This document shows, piece by piece, positions 23,457 through 36,500 of a stretch of DNA of 64,000 bases; within the stretch, counting starts at the first letter, position 1; every line of letters begins with the position of its first letter. The notes under the pieces are model-generated. The model was not told the DNA's origin and searched no databases. It saw nothing but the letters and a program-made list of their open reading frames with translations. Position numbers and translations under genes: made by a program. Source of the DNA: Scilla litardierei (lineage: Eukaryota; Streptophyta; Magnoliopsida; Asparagales; Asparagaceae); assembly GCA_030789695.1 (NCBI GenBank), contig CM061138.1, forward strand, positions 13,650,214 to 13,714,213, written 5' to 3'.

Positions 23457-24385
23457 CTAGTCATAACCCGTGCCCGCGGGCACGGTTCATTTAAGATTTT
23501 CCCTTGCGAAATCTTTGTTCCCCGAATTTTTTTTTCAAAGCCAAAATTTAAAAGAAAAACAAATTAGCTTACAATATTTAGCGGCACAGGCGTCTTCGGC
23601 GTGGGTGCCTTCGGTGCGGAACAACAAATTCAGCGCATGCGCCTTCGACACAGAACACCAAATTCGACGTGGATGCCTTCAGCGCAGAACAACAAATTCG
23701 ACGTAAAACAACAATTTCGACGCATGTGCCTTAGGCGCGGAACAACAAATCAACGTTAAAAAATGGCGCTGGCGCCTTTGGCGCGGAATAACAAATTCAG
23801 CGCATGCGTCTTCGACACAGAACACCAAATTCGACGTGGGTGCCTTCGGCACAGAACAACAAACTCGGCGTAAAACAACAATTTCGGCGGGGATGCCTTA
23901 GGCGCGGAACAACAAATCAGTGTTAAAAATTTAGCGGGCGCCTTCGTATACATATAACACGTGCCCGTGGGACCCTTCATATACATATAACTCGTGCCCC
24001 GTGGGACACATGTTCATTTAAAAATCTTGGACCCACTAATTTTAAACAAACATCAATAATTATTAGTTTCCCATCAATAATTATTAGTTTCCCATGAAAT
24101 ATCAGCAGATGGGATCGAAATTTTACAGGATTTTGCAACGCGGATCAATGAGTTGGCAACATCTCCCACGTTCATTCTCCCACAGCTCGCGTTCATTCCC
24201 AAGATGAGATTGTGTGTGTGTGCACAACATTTTTTTCATAACTAATATTAAAAGGCTATTCCTAATTTCAATGTTTTTGTGTATTCCCAATAAATTTCTC
24301 TTCAACCCAAAATTTTCCCTCCAAAACTTGATGTGACATTGCCACATAGGACAAATTCAAAATCTGCCCTCAATTGTAATATAGA
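23457..24385 (-). mobile_element. Non-autonomous Helitron, 929 bp
   Basis: Read on the - strand, the element starts TCTATATTACAATTGAGG (24385 downward) after an A, and ends at 23457 with a GC hairpin (CCGTGCCCGCGGGCACGG), a short spacer and CTAG, followed by T. These are the diagnostic Helitron features: TC start, 3' hairpin, CTRR end and A/T insertion without target duplication. No RepHel protein is encoded. The interior holds a minisatellite. Termini match those at 26156-26761. Confidence 0.82.
23575..23945. repeat. Minisatellite inside the Helitron
   Basis: Irregular units of about 30-40 bp combine GCCTTCGGCGCGGAACAAC and AAATTCGRCGT variants. The same words appear in the two related elements (about 26280-26380 and 62300-62400), so the repeat belongs to the Helitron family. 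Confidence 0.7.
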
Positions 24386-26108
24386 TATCCAAATCCTCTT
24401 ATCCAATTTCTCATGTCCAAATTCTCTTATCCAATTTCTCTTAAAAACATCCATCTTTTATATAATAGATATATCATGGTAGATGAGACATCACTGTATA
24501 GTTTGTATGGACCAAATGGATTTATATCTCACACAACAGAAAGGTGGCAAGCAATAACCCAGCTGAAGATTGAAGAAGAGCATGATATGAAAGATGGGGG
24601 TTTTGCTTGTCAGTCCCTTAATTCAGGTCTAATTTGATATTCATCTTTAAGTCTTTGATTTTTGATGTCAGCCTTCATTAACTTACACCAAATTACTCCA
24701 TGCAACTCTTCTCCATCCAAAATCTTAACCCAACCATAATTAGGGGTTAACCACTGTGGGTAATGATCAAACAAACTAATGCATATGAAATCAACCCAGC
24801 TGCAATGTTGTGCAATTTGAAATTTGTACTGGAAAAAATGTAGAGCCACAGGCTTAACTAGTACAGATTGCAGAAGAAAGTGATGCAAGAGAGGAAGAAA
24901 CAAAGTGCAGGTCTGAAGACTCTGCTGTATGTATTTCCTGCCAAATTGTTAGGTCTTGAGCCTAAGATGTAGCCATCAGAGGGAAGAAAGAGACAACAGA
25001 ACTCTGATGGATCTACAATGTTAATACATCATGTTTCATGAAAGCTATTTATGATGAGCTTGACCTTTTCTCCTCCCTTTGAGTGGCATGCATGTCTCAT
25101 TGCTGTCATATAATAGGGTCTCTTTTCAACCCTGCCACTAGCTATTGTCATGTGACCTGCTAGTTGAAGCTTCTGACTGTTCACATCTCATGGAGTAACA
25201 AGAACCCTAGCTATAAACATGTTCAAGTGTGAACAATTTTGACCCCTTTTAAACAAATCCTCTCTAAACATTTTTATTTTATTTTCTTTTTTGCTGGAAA
25301 CACCATCAACTTTCATTTTTTTTTTCCATATCTTAGTCATTGATCAGCCATGAGGGTTGATAGATGGAAACTTGACAGTAGTGAGTACTGAAACATTGCA
25401 GTCCTAAGTGCTGGGCCTGGGAGTTTTAAAAGTGAGCACTGGCCAAGCTGGACTGTCTGTTCCAAAACTAAAAAGTCTGGATGCACATGCTTGCAAGTGA
25501 TCAATAATGATTCTTTAGCTTGTGTGTGTGTGTGTGTATAGATCTCAGTACATCCTGACTTCAACCCTATCTTCTTCCTTCAAAAAAGATCTGATGCCCT
25601 CTCTTGTGAACGAAGTTGACGCTAAACATGCAGGTGCTGATATCACCAAACGAGACCCACATGTATATGATAAATGATTTTGATTATAATCATTGATCTC
25701 TCAATTTGTGTTAGATGTTTATGGGGAAAAAAAGTTTACTTCTTCTAAAGCCATGGTCCTATGTAGTGTCCAATCGCATTCAATTTTGAAGCAGTTGCCC
25801 ACAAACATCCTCCCAATTATTCCATCAAGTTTCATGTTCAGTTTGGACCTAAACCCAATGCATGAACACTGATCCATGCTAACAAAAGTCAAACCCTAGT
25901 CTCAGCCTTGCACAGTTGGCTATGGATCTTGACCCATTTAGAATGCAGCTCCCTGAATAAATAACCAGCAGCAGAAAGAAACCCTGGTTTCCATATCCCT
26001 CCTTCATTCCCACTTGTGTTGTGGCCAGCTTGTTGAACTAGCAATGTGATCATGGGTGTCACACTAGCAGAATCATCTTGAAGTTATAACCATACGAGCT
26101 GTTCAGAC
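24386..26108. other. Intergenic, no gene supported
   Basis: The first 90 bases repeat the CTCTTATCCAATTTCTC tract that also lies left of the Helitron, which suggests a tandem Helitron array or a duplication. A short frame at 24413-24637 + has no recognisable homologue. Microsatellite (GT)n lies at about 25520-25540. The remainder is unassigned. Confidence 0.4.
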
Positions 26109-26155
26109 ATTTCTGTTAAGATTATTATTAGCTTAGCCTAGGAAATGGTGGTGTA

Positions 26156-26761
26156 CTAGTCATAATCCGTGCCCGTGGGCACGGTGCATTTAAGATTTTT
26201 TTCCGCAAAAACTGTCCCCCAAAAAATATCTCTACAGCCAAAATTTAAAAGAACAACAAATTAGCGTAAAAAAATTTAGAGGCACGACCGTCTTCGGCAA
26301 GAAACAATAAATTCGGTGCTCCTTCGGCGCAGAACAACAAATTAGCGTATAAAAATTTAGCGGGCGCCTTCGGCGCGGATAGGTTGGTTAGACCTCTGCT
26401 TGATGCCCAAAAAACTCAGCCCGCCTATTTGACCGCACATTCCCTGTATTTTTTTTGGGTTTCAATTTTTTTGGTGTCAGCCGAAATAAGCTCAGCCGAT
26501 ATAAAGTTCTCTGTTGCATACTTGTAATTTAAGTTGCATATTTTTTGGGTTTCATTTTGTGTGTGTTTTTTTTGGGTCTCATTTTTTTGGTCATTTTTGA
26601 ATGAAGAGTATTAAATGCTGATGGTGCCAATTTCAAAAAAGAAAAGCTTTTGTATTCCCCCAACAAATTTTCCCCCAACCCAAAAAATTTTCCCCCCAAA
26701 ACTTGATGTGACATTGTCACATAGGACAAAGTTCAAAAACAGCTCTCAATTGTAATATAGA
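26156..26761 (-). mobile_element. Non-autonomous Helitron, 606 bp, nested in an LTR
   Basis: On the - strand it starts TCTATATTACAATTGAG at 26761 after an A and ends in the hairpin CCGTGCCCACGGGCACGG, a spacer and CTAG at 26156, followed by T. Left of it the LTR sequence stops at GTGTA and right of it resumes with TGACCC, matching continuous LTR sequence in the 3' copy (GTTGTGTGACCC, about 28123-28140). This directly shows insertion between A and T. Confidence 0.85.
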
Positions 26762-27144
26762 TGACCCTTGGGTTCTTGTGTTACTCGTTGGTTCTAGTGT
26801 AGTGGTACTTGGGTTTTGGTGTTGGCTCTTGGACTCTTGTGCCCAATCATAATTCTTGTACCATATATATGGTGATTTCTCTTATAACTATAATCACTAA
26901 GCAATACAAATCAGTTTCTTCTCCATCCAATTTAACATGGTATCAAAGCGAAGGTTCTTGTTCTGATCCAAAGCTCTCTTCTGTTGCCATCTCTCCCTCT
27001 CTCCCTCTTGGGGGGGGGGGGGGGGATGATCATACTCCAATTGATCCAGCTTCATCAGATTGGGGCCTTCACTCATCAGATTCGATCGGCACCCTCCTCC
27101 TCAATCATCAGAGTCGGAACACTGCCTCCTCGGCCCCCAGCGGC

Positions 27145-28056
27145 CTCACCCACAGCGGTATCTCTTCGGCCCCCAGCAGCCTCACCCCCTTGCGACAACT
27201 CATTGGCCCCTTACGGCCTCGGTTCCTTGCGACATCTACCCCTGCGGCAGCTCATCGGAGCACAGCCTCCTCGGCCCCCTGCAGCCTCGCCCCCCAGTGG
27301 CATCTCATCGGCCCCCAGCGTCCTCGCTCCCAGTGACATCTCATCGGCCCCCAGCGTCCTCGCTCCCAGCGACATCTCATCGGCCCCCAGTGTCCTCGCC
27401 CCAAGTGGCCTTGCCCCTTGCAACATCTCATCGGCCCCAGCGGCCTTGGTCCACTGCGACCTCTGCCCCCTGCGGCACCTCCTCGGCCCCCCGTGGCATG
27501 TGCCCTCTGTGCTCTCCAACTCTGCAAGCATCGCGTCCTACACCCTCCAATCTCAATTCCTCTTCAAACTAAAAGTTACACCTTGAGTTTGAGAGCGGCC
27601 TCGCCCACAGCGGCATCTCTTCGGCCCCTAGCAGCCTCACCCCCTTGCGGCATCTCTTCGGCCCCCAGCAACCTCACCCCCTTGCGGCAACTCATCGGCC
27701 CCTTACAGCCTCGGTCCCTTGTGACATCTGCCCCTGCGGCAGCTCATCGGAGCACAGCCTCCTCGGCCCCCTGCAGCCTCGTCCCCCCAGCGGCATCTCA
27801 TCGGCCCCCAGCGTCTTCGCTCCCAGCGACATCTCATCGGCCCCCAGCGTCCTCGCCCCCGAGTGGCCTTGCCCCTTGCGACATCTCATCGGCCCCAGCG
27901 GCCTTGGTCCATTGCGACCTCTGCCTCCTGCGGCATCTCCTCGGCCCCCATGGCCTTTGCCCTCTACCCTCTCCAACTCTGCAGCCATCACGTCCTACAC
28001 CCTCTAATCTCAATTCCTCTCCAAACTAAAAGTTACACCTTGAGTTTGAGAGCGAG
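27145..28056 (+). repeat. Two tandem copies (about 450 bp) of a C-rich internal region
   Basis: Copies of about 27145-27597 and 27598-28056 both run from AGCGGCATCTCTTCGGCCCC-like units to CTACACCCTC, AAAGTTACACCTTGAGTTTG and AGAGCG. Within each copy, units of about 33 bp built on CATCTCATCGGCCCCCAGCG recur. The duplication includes the tract that primes plus-strand synthesis next to the 3' LTR. Open frames of 100-200 residues on both strands are Pro/Ser/Ala-rich translations of the repeat. Confidence 0.8.
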
Positions 28057-28299
28057 TGTTAAGATATTAAGTATGTGTCTAGGAAATTGTAAATAGTCTT
28101 TTAGAATATTGTGTTAGCCTCTTAGGAAGTTGTGTGACCCTTTGGTTCTAGTGTAGTGGTACTTGTGTTTTGATGTTGGCTATTGGGCTCTTGTGTCCAA
28201 TCATAATTCTTGTACTATATATATGGTGCTTTCTCTTGTAACTATAATCGCTAAGCAATACAAATCAGTTCCTTCTTCTTCGTCCAATTAAACAATTTC

Positions 28300-30120
28300 A
28301 ATTCTAAATTTCTATATCAAAATAAAGATACTGCTGATTTTGAGCTGCTCTTACCCACCCACCCACATACCCCTCAAACATAGCAACAATTCATTGCTCT
28401 GCATGCCAGGGGGTGGTCAGCCTGATCTCAGGCTTAGTGGCATGCATCCCACTGTTATGCATGATTATGATACAGACTAACTATATAGGGTGCACTTATC
28501 TTAGGGTGCCATGTCACTTTCCCCATTATTGTTTTTTTAATGCATGGGGGTTCAGAGACACTGCTGAACTTATTATGAGCTGCCATCATCCAAATGGAGA
28601 TATAAGAGATCTTAGCTATATAATTAGGCTAATCTACAACCCTGCCTCTGCAAAGGGCTTGAAAATTAGTTCTCATCTGCAGAGAGATGGCTCACAGTAA
28701 AAGGGTAAAACTCTAGTCATATATATGTCATCCTATCCTCTAAATGGGGGCTTGCCACCTAAAAGATTCTTAGCTGGTGGTAGGCATTCCTTGGAGTTCA
28801 CTCCTAGATGAGACATGAAAGGGATGCACAAACAACCTACAAACACAAAAATATTGCAGATTGTGTGTGAAGGAAGGGGATGTGTTGTATGCCAAGCAAA
28901 CCCCAAATCCCTTTCACAAACAAGTCCTGCTCTGCATGCCACATGCTTGGTTAGGTGAAGATGAGAACACAAGTGTGAGTGAATCTAGTGTCCCTAGCTC
29001 CTTTGTCTCCTACTGAGCTTATGTAACATCAAATGGAGTATTAATGTATAGTTGTATGTTGGCTCTCCACAGACTTGACATCCTCGTCCGAAGCCGCCTG
29101 TTTATGCATAGTTTTAGAACTAAGAGCTAAATACACACAACAATACAACCATGTTCTTTCTTTTTTCTTTGTGCATTGCATACAATTTTTTCTTTATGCA
29201 TAGGCATTTTTTTATTAAAAAAAAGTAAGGAGCAATCATGTCAGACAAAATCAAAAATGGAAGTATTTGAGGACTAACATAAACTGGCCGTATGTTACGG
29301 CGAATCAAAGAAACTTAATTTATTATTATTATTATTATTTTGTCCTAGAATCCCCTTGATTTGAGCTCCATGTTGTGCTTTAAAAAGGGAATTGCTAACT
29401 GCACTTTATGAAAATGCGGTGCAGCGTCCTAATTTTGCGCAAATTACAAAAAAAGCAGTCAATATAGTGTGCATATGTCCTATTAACATGACGTTTATTC
29501 CCAAATTCGGGAAAAAAAGGCCACCTCATCGCATTTATGCGGTGCAGTTAGTTCGCTTCTTTAAAAATCAGATGGGCCCCCCTTGTTCCATTCCTCGACG
29601 GTAATTTGAATGCCATTTGAGTATTATTATTATTTATCCATAGGAGTAAACAACCATCATGATACTGCTTACGTTCACAGGTGTTTAATGAAAGAAGTCG
29701 ACAATGATAATGATAAAGAATCAAAGCAATTTCTATTTTCTTTTGTGGTCATTATCATCAAATATCGGAGCTGATTAGCATACTAATTATTAAATTTTTA
29801 CAGAATATTCTAGAAACTTCTAGGAAATTTTCCCTAAAACTAAGGTTTTAAAAAGTTAAATTGGTGATAAAACAAAATGCAGGATGAATGGGCGGGAATA
29901 AGACAAGACTCCGTTTGAAAAGGATGGGAAACGGAGGACAATTACTACTCCACCAAAATACAGTAACTAAAAAACGTGCTCAAAAAGTAATTAACTTTCT
30001 TTTCCTTCTCAGAGGCAAAATAATAAAAACTCCTTAAATTTGAATAAATGAAAAAAGAAATACAACAGTGAAATTAATGCTTTCCATGTATAAATGAAGA
30101 CGGAAAAAATTAGGGACAGA
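28300..30120. other. Intergenic region upstream of the FPP gene
   Basis: No gene is supported. A small element with inverted ends related to CTAACTGCACCGCAT lies near 29395-29552. An ATT microsatellite lies at about 29320-29340. The 95-residue frame at 28413-28700 has no recognisable features. Confidence 0.45.
29395..29552. mobile_element. Possible short MITE
   Basis: The left edge GCTAACTGCAC...AATGCGGTG is repeated in inverted form at the right edge (GCGGTGCAGTTAG at about 29539-29551). Total length is about 160 bp. No target duplication was fixed. Confidence 0.35.
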
Positions 30121-30400
30121 AGAAAATAACCTCAAACGCATGCGGCGTTCAAAATCCCCTCCCCTCTTCGTTGACATTCTCTACATCTGACGCAGATTTC
30201 AGAGACTTGTCTTTTTTTGCCCTAATCCGATCGATTGTTTGCTTCAGTTGGGTCTTTTAAAGATGAGATTTTGGGAGTTGGGTAGGTTTTATTTCGGGAT
30301 TTTGTTTTTGGGTTTTGTCCATTCTGGATTTTTTTTTGTATTAGTCGGTGATTAAATCTTGGGTTTTTGATTCAGAGTGTTGGTGAGTGAAGATTGTGGA

Positions 30401-30511
30401 ATGGATCGAAGGAGTTGGTTGTGGAGAAGGAAATCATCCGAGAAGAGCCCGGGAGAGACTGAGAGCTCGGGATCAGTTTCTTCTCTTTCTGAGAGATTCT
30501 CCGATGATCAG
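30401..30511 (+). CDS. FPP exon 1
   Basis: It encodes residues 1-37, the basic WLWRRK segment and a Ser-rich stretch ending RFSDDQ. The donor is CAG/GTAATT at 30512. A CT-rich stretch upstream (about 30150-30240) is probably 5' UTR. Confidence 0.9.
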
Positions 30512-33500
30512 GTAATTTTCTTTTTAAAAAAATTTAGCCGATCCATTGAATTTAATTTGAAGAATTAAGTCTCTATCATCCAATGCAGTTATACGTGATT
30601 GTTGTTTAAATCTAATCTACTGAAGATGCGAGTGATCGGCGTATTATTTTCGATTTTCTCTTCTATATTTAAAATGTGTCCGGTCTTCACGAATTCTGAT
30701 GAAATTTGGAGTTGCATCTGTTTATTTTGGGTAGAACGTTTTCAGTTTGTTCGGTATGCATAATTTAATCAACTTTGGAGTTCTAACTTTTTAATAAAAA
30801 TTTTAGCTTAAAATTCTCTATTTTATTGTGCTTTGTTATGTTAACTCATATGAGATATGACCTAAAACAAAGCTATATTTGCTTGCACTGATTCCATTTC
30901 AATGAATCCTTGTTGCAAAAGGAATTTGACACTCTAGAAACCAGGACTATAAAGTTGAGAGTGGTTCTAGAATAAATTAGTTCTCTGCACCTTTGGTTAA
31001 AGTTCAGAATTGTCTGAAGGAAATAATGTGCGATCAGCAGAGCATCTTTAGCATAATTCAGGTATCTGTTCTTCGTAGAGTCTTAATTACCAAATTTAAG
31101 CAAGCTTTTGGAGGCATGTCATGTAAAACGGGTAACTCGAACTGGGTCATGTATAATGCTTATTCTCGTTGAAGCTTGTCAAGGAGCATACTTTCACGGT
31201 AGATCATGAGAGAAATTTGTGGGCGGAGGTTAGTAAGGAGCTTGACCGAGGTAGGAGAGATCACTAGTTTTAAGGCGTGAGGAGTTCAAAATAGAGAGGA
31301 ATTTTCTTCTCGTAAATGGGAAGTCAGTGTTTCATGTCTTATGCTTGGAAAGGACAGGAATGTATAGCACAAAAAAATACAGATGCATTTACATGTTTTA
31401 ATCCTTGATGTCTAACTTGTTTTGTTTTTGTGAGCATATAACATATTGATAAAACGTGTAAGAACTCCGTATCTTTATTATGAATTTTATTTATGAGAAT
31501 TTTGCAGATTCTTTGGCAGATATTCTACATGTATTTAAAATTCAAGTCTTTCAAATGGAGGTGTTTAACACTCATAAAGAAAAACCAATGCAGTCAAATG
31601 TATGCCCGATCTGTAACTGCGCACGTATGTGCATGGGTGCGCTAGTAACATCTGGGTTTTCTTATTGTTGAATAGGATGCATCAAGAGCTTCTCCGGTAA
31701 CCACATCCCCAAATAATACTCAATCGCCTGATGCTTCATCCAAAATTGTTAGTCACGAGGTTCATGAAACTGTAAAGAGTCTTAACGAGAAATTATCAGC
31801 TGCTCTTTTAAGCATCAGCGCAAAGGAAGAGTTGGTGAAACAGCATGCCAAGGTTGCAGAGGAAGCTGTTGCAGGTACTCGTATTATATCTATAATCCTT
31901 CATTATTACGACATATCTCAATATGTATTGTTGTGTTATATCATTAATTTGGTAATGCTAATATTCATATGGCTGTTTTTCTTTTATGAATAACAGTAAG
32001 ACTAGATAGCACAGACACTTTAAACATGGATTGGACACACATTGAACACATGAATCATACATGACACTTCCGTTTTGAGTATATATTTTAGAAATTGCTC
32101 GAAGTGTTGTGTCGTGTCATGCCATCCTTATGTTTGCATGCATGTATCCGTTAGCATAGAGTAGGATGCTGGAACGACCCGTGTCTGGGTGCCATCACAA
32201 ATTACAATTATTATGCAGATCCTGCTGAGTACTAGTGAAAACAGAATATGACAAAGCTATAAATAATATCGAATTTAAAGTCATACATGTACGAACAAAA
32301 TTAGAAACTTGGTACACGATAAAATCTCCTACTAACCTGAGGAGAAAATATACAACAAAATTAGAAAGTAGATTACATCTAAACCAAGCTAACAGTTTAT
32401 ACCAAACGAAAACACTTACAATATCTCTAAACAAGAGAAATGATCTATTGAACTGGTAAGTTATGAATGTCTTTAATGGTTGGTTAAAGTTTAACTAACC
32501 ATTTTAGGCCGTGACTCATGTCCAAAGGAGTGATGTTCATTTAAAGGCTCTGAAACCCCGCCATTTAGTGTGAATAGCGGACAATTGAATATTGAAACCC
32601 TTATTTCTGACGAAAGAGGAAAATTGCATTTTAAAACCTCTTCCATAAAAAGAAGGAAGAAAATTGATAATTTTTGTAACATGTCCCACTTCCATCAGAA
32701 GAGTGGTAAAACGAATACTTTATCCAGCATCACATATGTGCCCTCGAACAATGAGCTAAGTAGATGTCATCCTAGATATTGGTTACATGTCATGTACTAT
32801 CAATGTTGAATATTACTCGAGTTCTCGGTACATGTTCATGTTCTGAAGATAAATATTTACATAACAAATTAATTAAAGCTAATAAAGAAATCTGAAACAT
32901 TTGTTTACAATCATAAACAAAGAATTTTATAATTATAAACAAAAGATTGTTCTAAAGAGCGGTGGGATCAGATTTAATATTGGCAACCTGAGTATCTAGC
33001 AATAGTTTACCAGCCAAGTGGGTCTTGATTCATATATATGAACTGTAATAGGCCCGAAAGCCCAAAACAACAGAACAATGCAACTACTTTCAGCGTACAG
33101 AGAAAACAACACTATGACCCTCTGAACCATGGAAGATTACTTAAAGGCAACCAGAAAGAGAAAATAACAAACGCAAGAACCACGAAAAGAATCAGGCCCA
33201 AAACAACAACCAACAGCGAGGTTCTCGCTGGGATAAAACAATCATGGCGTCGGACTCGACACAAACCCCACAGCGGCCAACTTTACAACCCGAAGCTCAG
33301 GTAAAGATATCGACTAGAAGAAGAGAAGTTGCAAGATCTGCCGTGAAGCCTATGGTTGCCGAAAAGTCTTGAATCACCGAGGAAGATCCCCTCATCAAGA
33401 TCACATCATCATGTCCCTTAAAATTAAAACAAATAGAATATAAGATGGGAGAAGAAGCAATCTACCTCAACCAAAGGATCGAAAAGTTCTGAAAGCCCCA

Positions 33501-36500
33501 AAATCCAACCACAAAAGTAACAGCAACCCCAGATCGAAAACAAGAATTTTAGAGAAGATAGAAGAGGGGTTTTCCCTCTTAAACCCCTAGAAATAGCTGA
33601 GTATAAATAGAGGGGAAAGCGCGTGAAGAGATTGGGAGGAGTCCCGATCAGTGGGGGATTCGAATCGACGCGGATTTCTCGTCGATTTCATTGGCTTAGG
33701 GTTTTCAAACCCACGGGAGGGGCGGCGGCATCGATTCGAAGAGAGGGGAGGCAGCGGCTTTGATTTGAAGAGATGGGAGGCAGCGGCTTCGATTCGAAGA
33801 GAGGGGGGCAGCGGCTTCGATTCGACACGGAGCGTTGCGCTTTTGTCGAAGGCGAGTGGGAGCCCTCGTGGGTTTCCTTTGGCTGGGAGAGTAACGGGCT
33901 GGATGAAAGGGGTGTGCTTTTCCTTGAGTTTGATTAAAGTGAAGGGGGTACGGGTTCGGCCTCCTCCTGGTTTGTTTTAAGTGGAGAGATATTATTGACT
34001 GGCTTGTAGCATTTGGGCCTGAGGGATGGTTGAAGAGAGCGGGCCAACTTAAAAGTTAATTAAGACAGAGCAAATAAGTGGGCCTCCTTTGTTTTCATTT
34101 GAGTTGAATGGTGGGCTGACTCATAGAAATCGAATGGGAAAAATAAAGTAGTGTGGGTGGGCTTGTTAAAGAAAATAACTGGAAATGGAATTAAACTATG
34201 AGAAGGATGTCGTAAGGGAAGGGTGGGGAAATGTTAAGGAAAATTAAAGGAAAATATCTTATAAAAATACGAGAGAAAATGTTCAAAAATATGGGTCATT
34301 ACAGATGCTTTTGTACAAATTGTGACCATTTGTTTTAAGTTGATTAATGATTTATTTTACATTACAGAAAATGACTCATAAATTTGTGACATGTTTTAAT
34401 GGATGGTTGCCATGAATATTAATAAATATTAATATACGCACTCGACACAGATAATCTACTGATTTTTGATCGCATATTATTCTATCCAACACACATGCAT
34501 AACACACTGACATGTGAATTCAGGACGTAAAATATAGTAGCCATAGTAATTGTTATTTTAAGTGGAATATGACTCAGATAATGCATCTAGCATTTGACCA
34601 ATGTAACACGTGTCATGATTTGTTCGTGGTATTTGTCTTATTTAGTGCTTCAATCTAGGATGACTATCAGTTGAACTTTGTGTTTGATCAATGTATTCTT
34701 TCAATTGTAGATGACTGCATGTGTGTGCATCCCGTGAGCAAACTGCAATCACCTTGGTTTTGCCTATGTTGGATAATTCAAAAAAGCTGATGACATACTA
34801 CATGCAGATAGGACTTCTTCAAAATTAAACCATGGCATTCCAATGCCCACTGACTCTTGAAACTCCTTTGAAACTATTAATTTTTCTCTTTGAAACTCTT
34901 GGACTTCCACATTGATGTCTCATGCACTTTGATGCCAGTGGTTTTATTGTTGTTCCATATGCACAACAATTGCATGTTGATTAGAACACTCGTTCATGAT
35001 AAAATAGGCTAACAATATACTCCTTTTTTGTTTTCTTTGTAACAATGAGATTGTGCAAATCCAAAGACTTGGGATGCAGACTTTGTTTTGTTTCCCCTAT
35101 TTTTTATGCATAAATTTGTGTCTACAATTAAAGTATGCTTTCATTTTGTTTCGCTTTGGCAAGTCAGGTATCCATGGAAACATTCAATGGTGTACTTATT
35201 ATAATTCAATAATATATTTAAGCAGCATAAAAAGAAAATTGTTAACAATTAATTTGTCGACATTATCGTAGCTGGGAGGTTTCAGTATACTTTCGGAACA
35301 CCCGAGATATTTTACGTACTAGTAGAGATTAAGCATCCAGGTTTGATTTATGACAGAACCACCAATCCTCCACTTAATTATTCTGGACCAAACATGATTG
35401 GGCATGTTTTTGCTTATTTTGATTTGGGCAATGTAAAATTTATGCATCTTTATTCGTTACTCGTTAGCAGTGTGTTCTGGATCCTTAAGTTCAAACTCCA
35501 AAGATAGTGGATATCGAAATGTTTAAACTGTAAAATACCGCTTGCTAGGGTGGGAGACGGCGGAAAACGAGGTTGCCGCTCTGAAGCAACAGCTTGAAGC
35601 CACAATTAAGAAAAACTCGGCACTGCAGGAGAGGATTGGCCATCTTGATGGTGCCCTCAAGGAATGTGTCAGGCAGCTTAGGCAATCAAGGGAAGAGCAA
35701 GAGCAAAAATTTCAAGAGACCTTCCTTAAGAAGACTAATGAATGGGAGTCCCAGAAGCTTGAGCTTGAAGTTCGTATCACTGAACTCCAAGTCGAACTGG
35801 AAGCCAGAAAAACCGAAACCACCTTCTCCAATGGCCATGACCTCCAATTAAAACTCCAAGATATTGAGAAAGAGAACTCTGCTCTCAAAGCTGAGCTCTT
35901 TGCGGCAAATGAGGATCTCCGGATGAAGACCTTAGAGAGCGAATTAAGTAACCAAGCAGCTGAAACAGCCAGCAAGCAGCACTTGGAGGGTATAAAGAAG
36001 GTTGCGAAGCTTGAAGCTGAGTGTCGAAGACTACGAGCTGCTGCAAAGAGATCATCACCATTCAAAGATCACAAACCCTTACCCAGTTCAATTTATGTTG
36101 AAAGCCTCACAGATAGCCAATCAGACAGTGGGGAGCGGCCATTTGGTGTAGATAATGAGCTTAGCTGCTCTGACTCCTGGGCTTCAGCTTTAATTACTGA
36201 ACTTGATCAGTTTAAGCATGACAAGATCCCCACAAGAAAACTTGCTTCTTCTGTGAAGATTGACCTGATGGATGATTTTCTTGAGATGGAAAGATTGGCT
36301 TCATTGCCCGAGGCCAATATTGTGGGCTGTGGCTCTGAGCTTGATGCTGACAATGTCTATACTGTTGCTAAAGAAAACTCATCAAGAGCTGAGTGTGAAG
36401 CTTTGCAGTGCAAGATGAGTGAGTTGGAGGAGAAGTATAACAAGATGGCAATTGATAAACTAGATGCAGAGATGGCTCTAGCTGAAACTAGAAACCAGCT

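Larger units (their letters stand above)
26114..28294 (+). mobile_element. LTR retrotransposon without coding capacity, TSD ATTTC, split by a Helitron
   Basis: The 5' LTR is 26114-26155 plus 26762-26937 and the 3' LTR is 28057-28294 (238 bp). LTRs start TGTTAAG and end AACA. ATTTC flanks the whole unit at 26109-26113 and 28295-28299. A primer binding site for initiator tRNA-Met (TGGTATCAAAGC, 26938-26949) follows the 5' LTR. The interior is about 1.1 kb of C-rich tandem repeats with no Gag or Pol motif, so this is a TRIM- or LARD-like non-autonomous element. A 606-bp Helitron sits in the 5' LTR; without it the element is about 1.57 kb. Confidence 0.87.
31875..35548 (+). other. FPP intron 2, 3.7 kb, with repeat insertions
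   Basis: Besides the solo LTR-like block at 33044-34303 it holds, at about 31995-32180, GTGTC/GACAC-rich sequence resembling that in intron 3 (about 37915-38255). No alternative exon is evident, and short open frames in it have no homologues. Confidence 0.55.

Noticed and set aside
23575..23945. Second CRISPR-like array
   Set aside because: Irregular unit length, no spacers, shared with two other Helitron copies.
24413..24637. 74-residue frame as a gene
   Set aside because: It begins in the Helitron-associated CTCTTATCC tract and has no recognisable family or splice context.
27060..28029. Open frames of 170-203 residues in the C-rich region
   Set aside because: They are translations of tandem repeats inside a non-coding LTR element and are mirrored by open frames on the opposite strand.
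28413..28700. 95-residue frame upstream of FPP
   Set aside because: No domain, no codon or splice support, and composition like surrounding intergenic DNA.
33651..33980. 109-residue frame MGDSNRRGFLVDF
   Set aside because: It arises from the tandem leader of an LTR-like block and has no domain.
33044..34303. Complete LTR element in FPP intron 2
   Set aside because: Only one LTR-like unit is present, no primer site follows and flanking pentamers do not match; kept only as a probable solo LTR.
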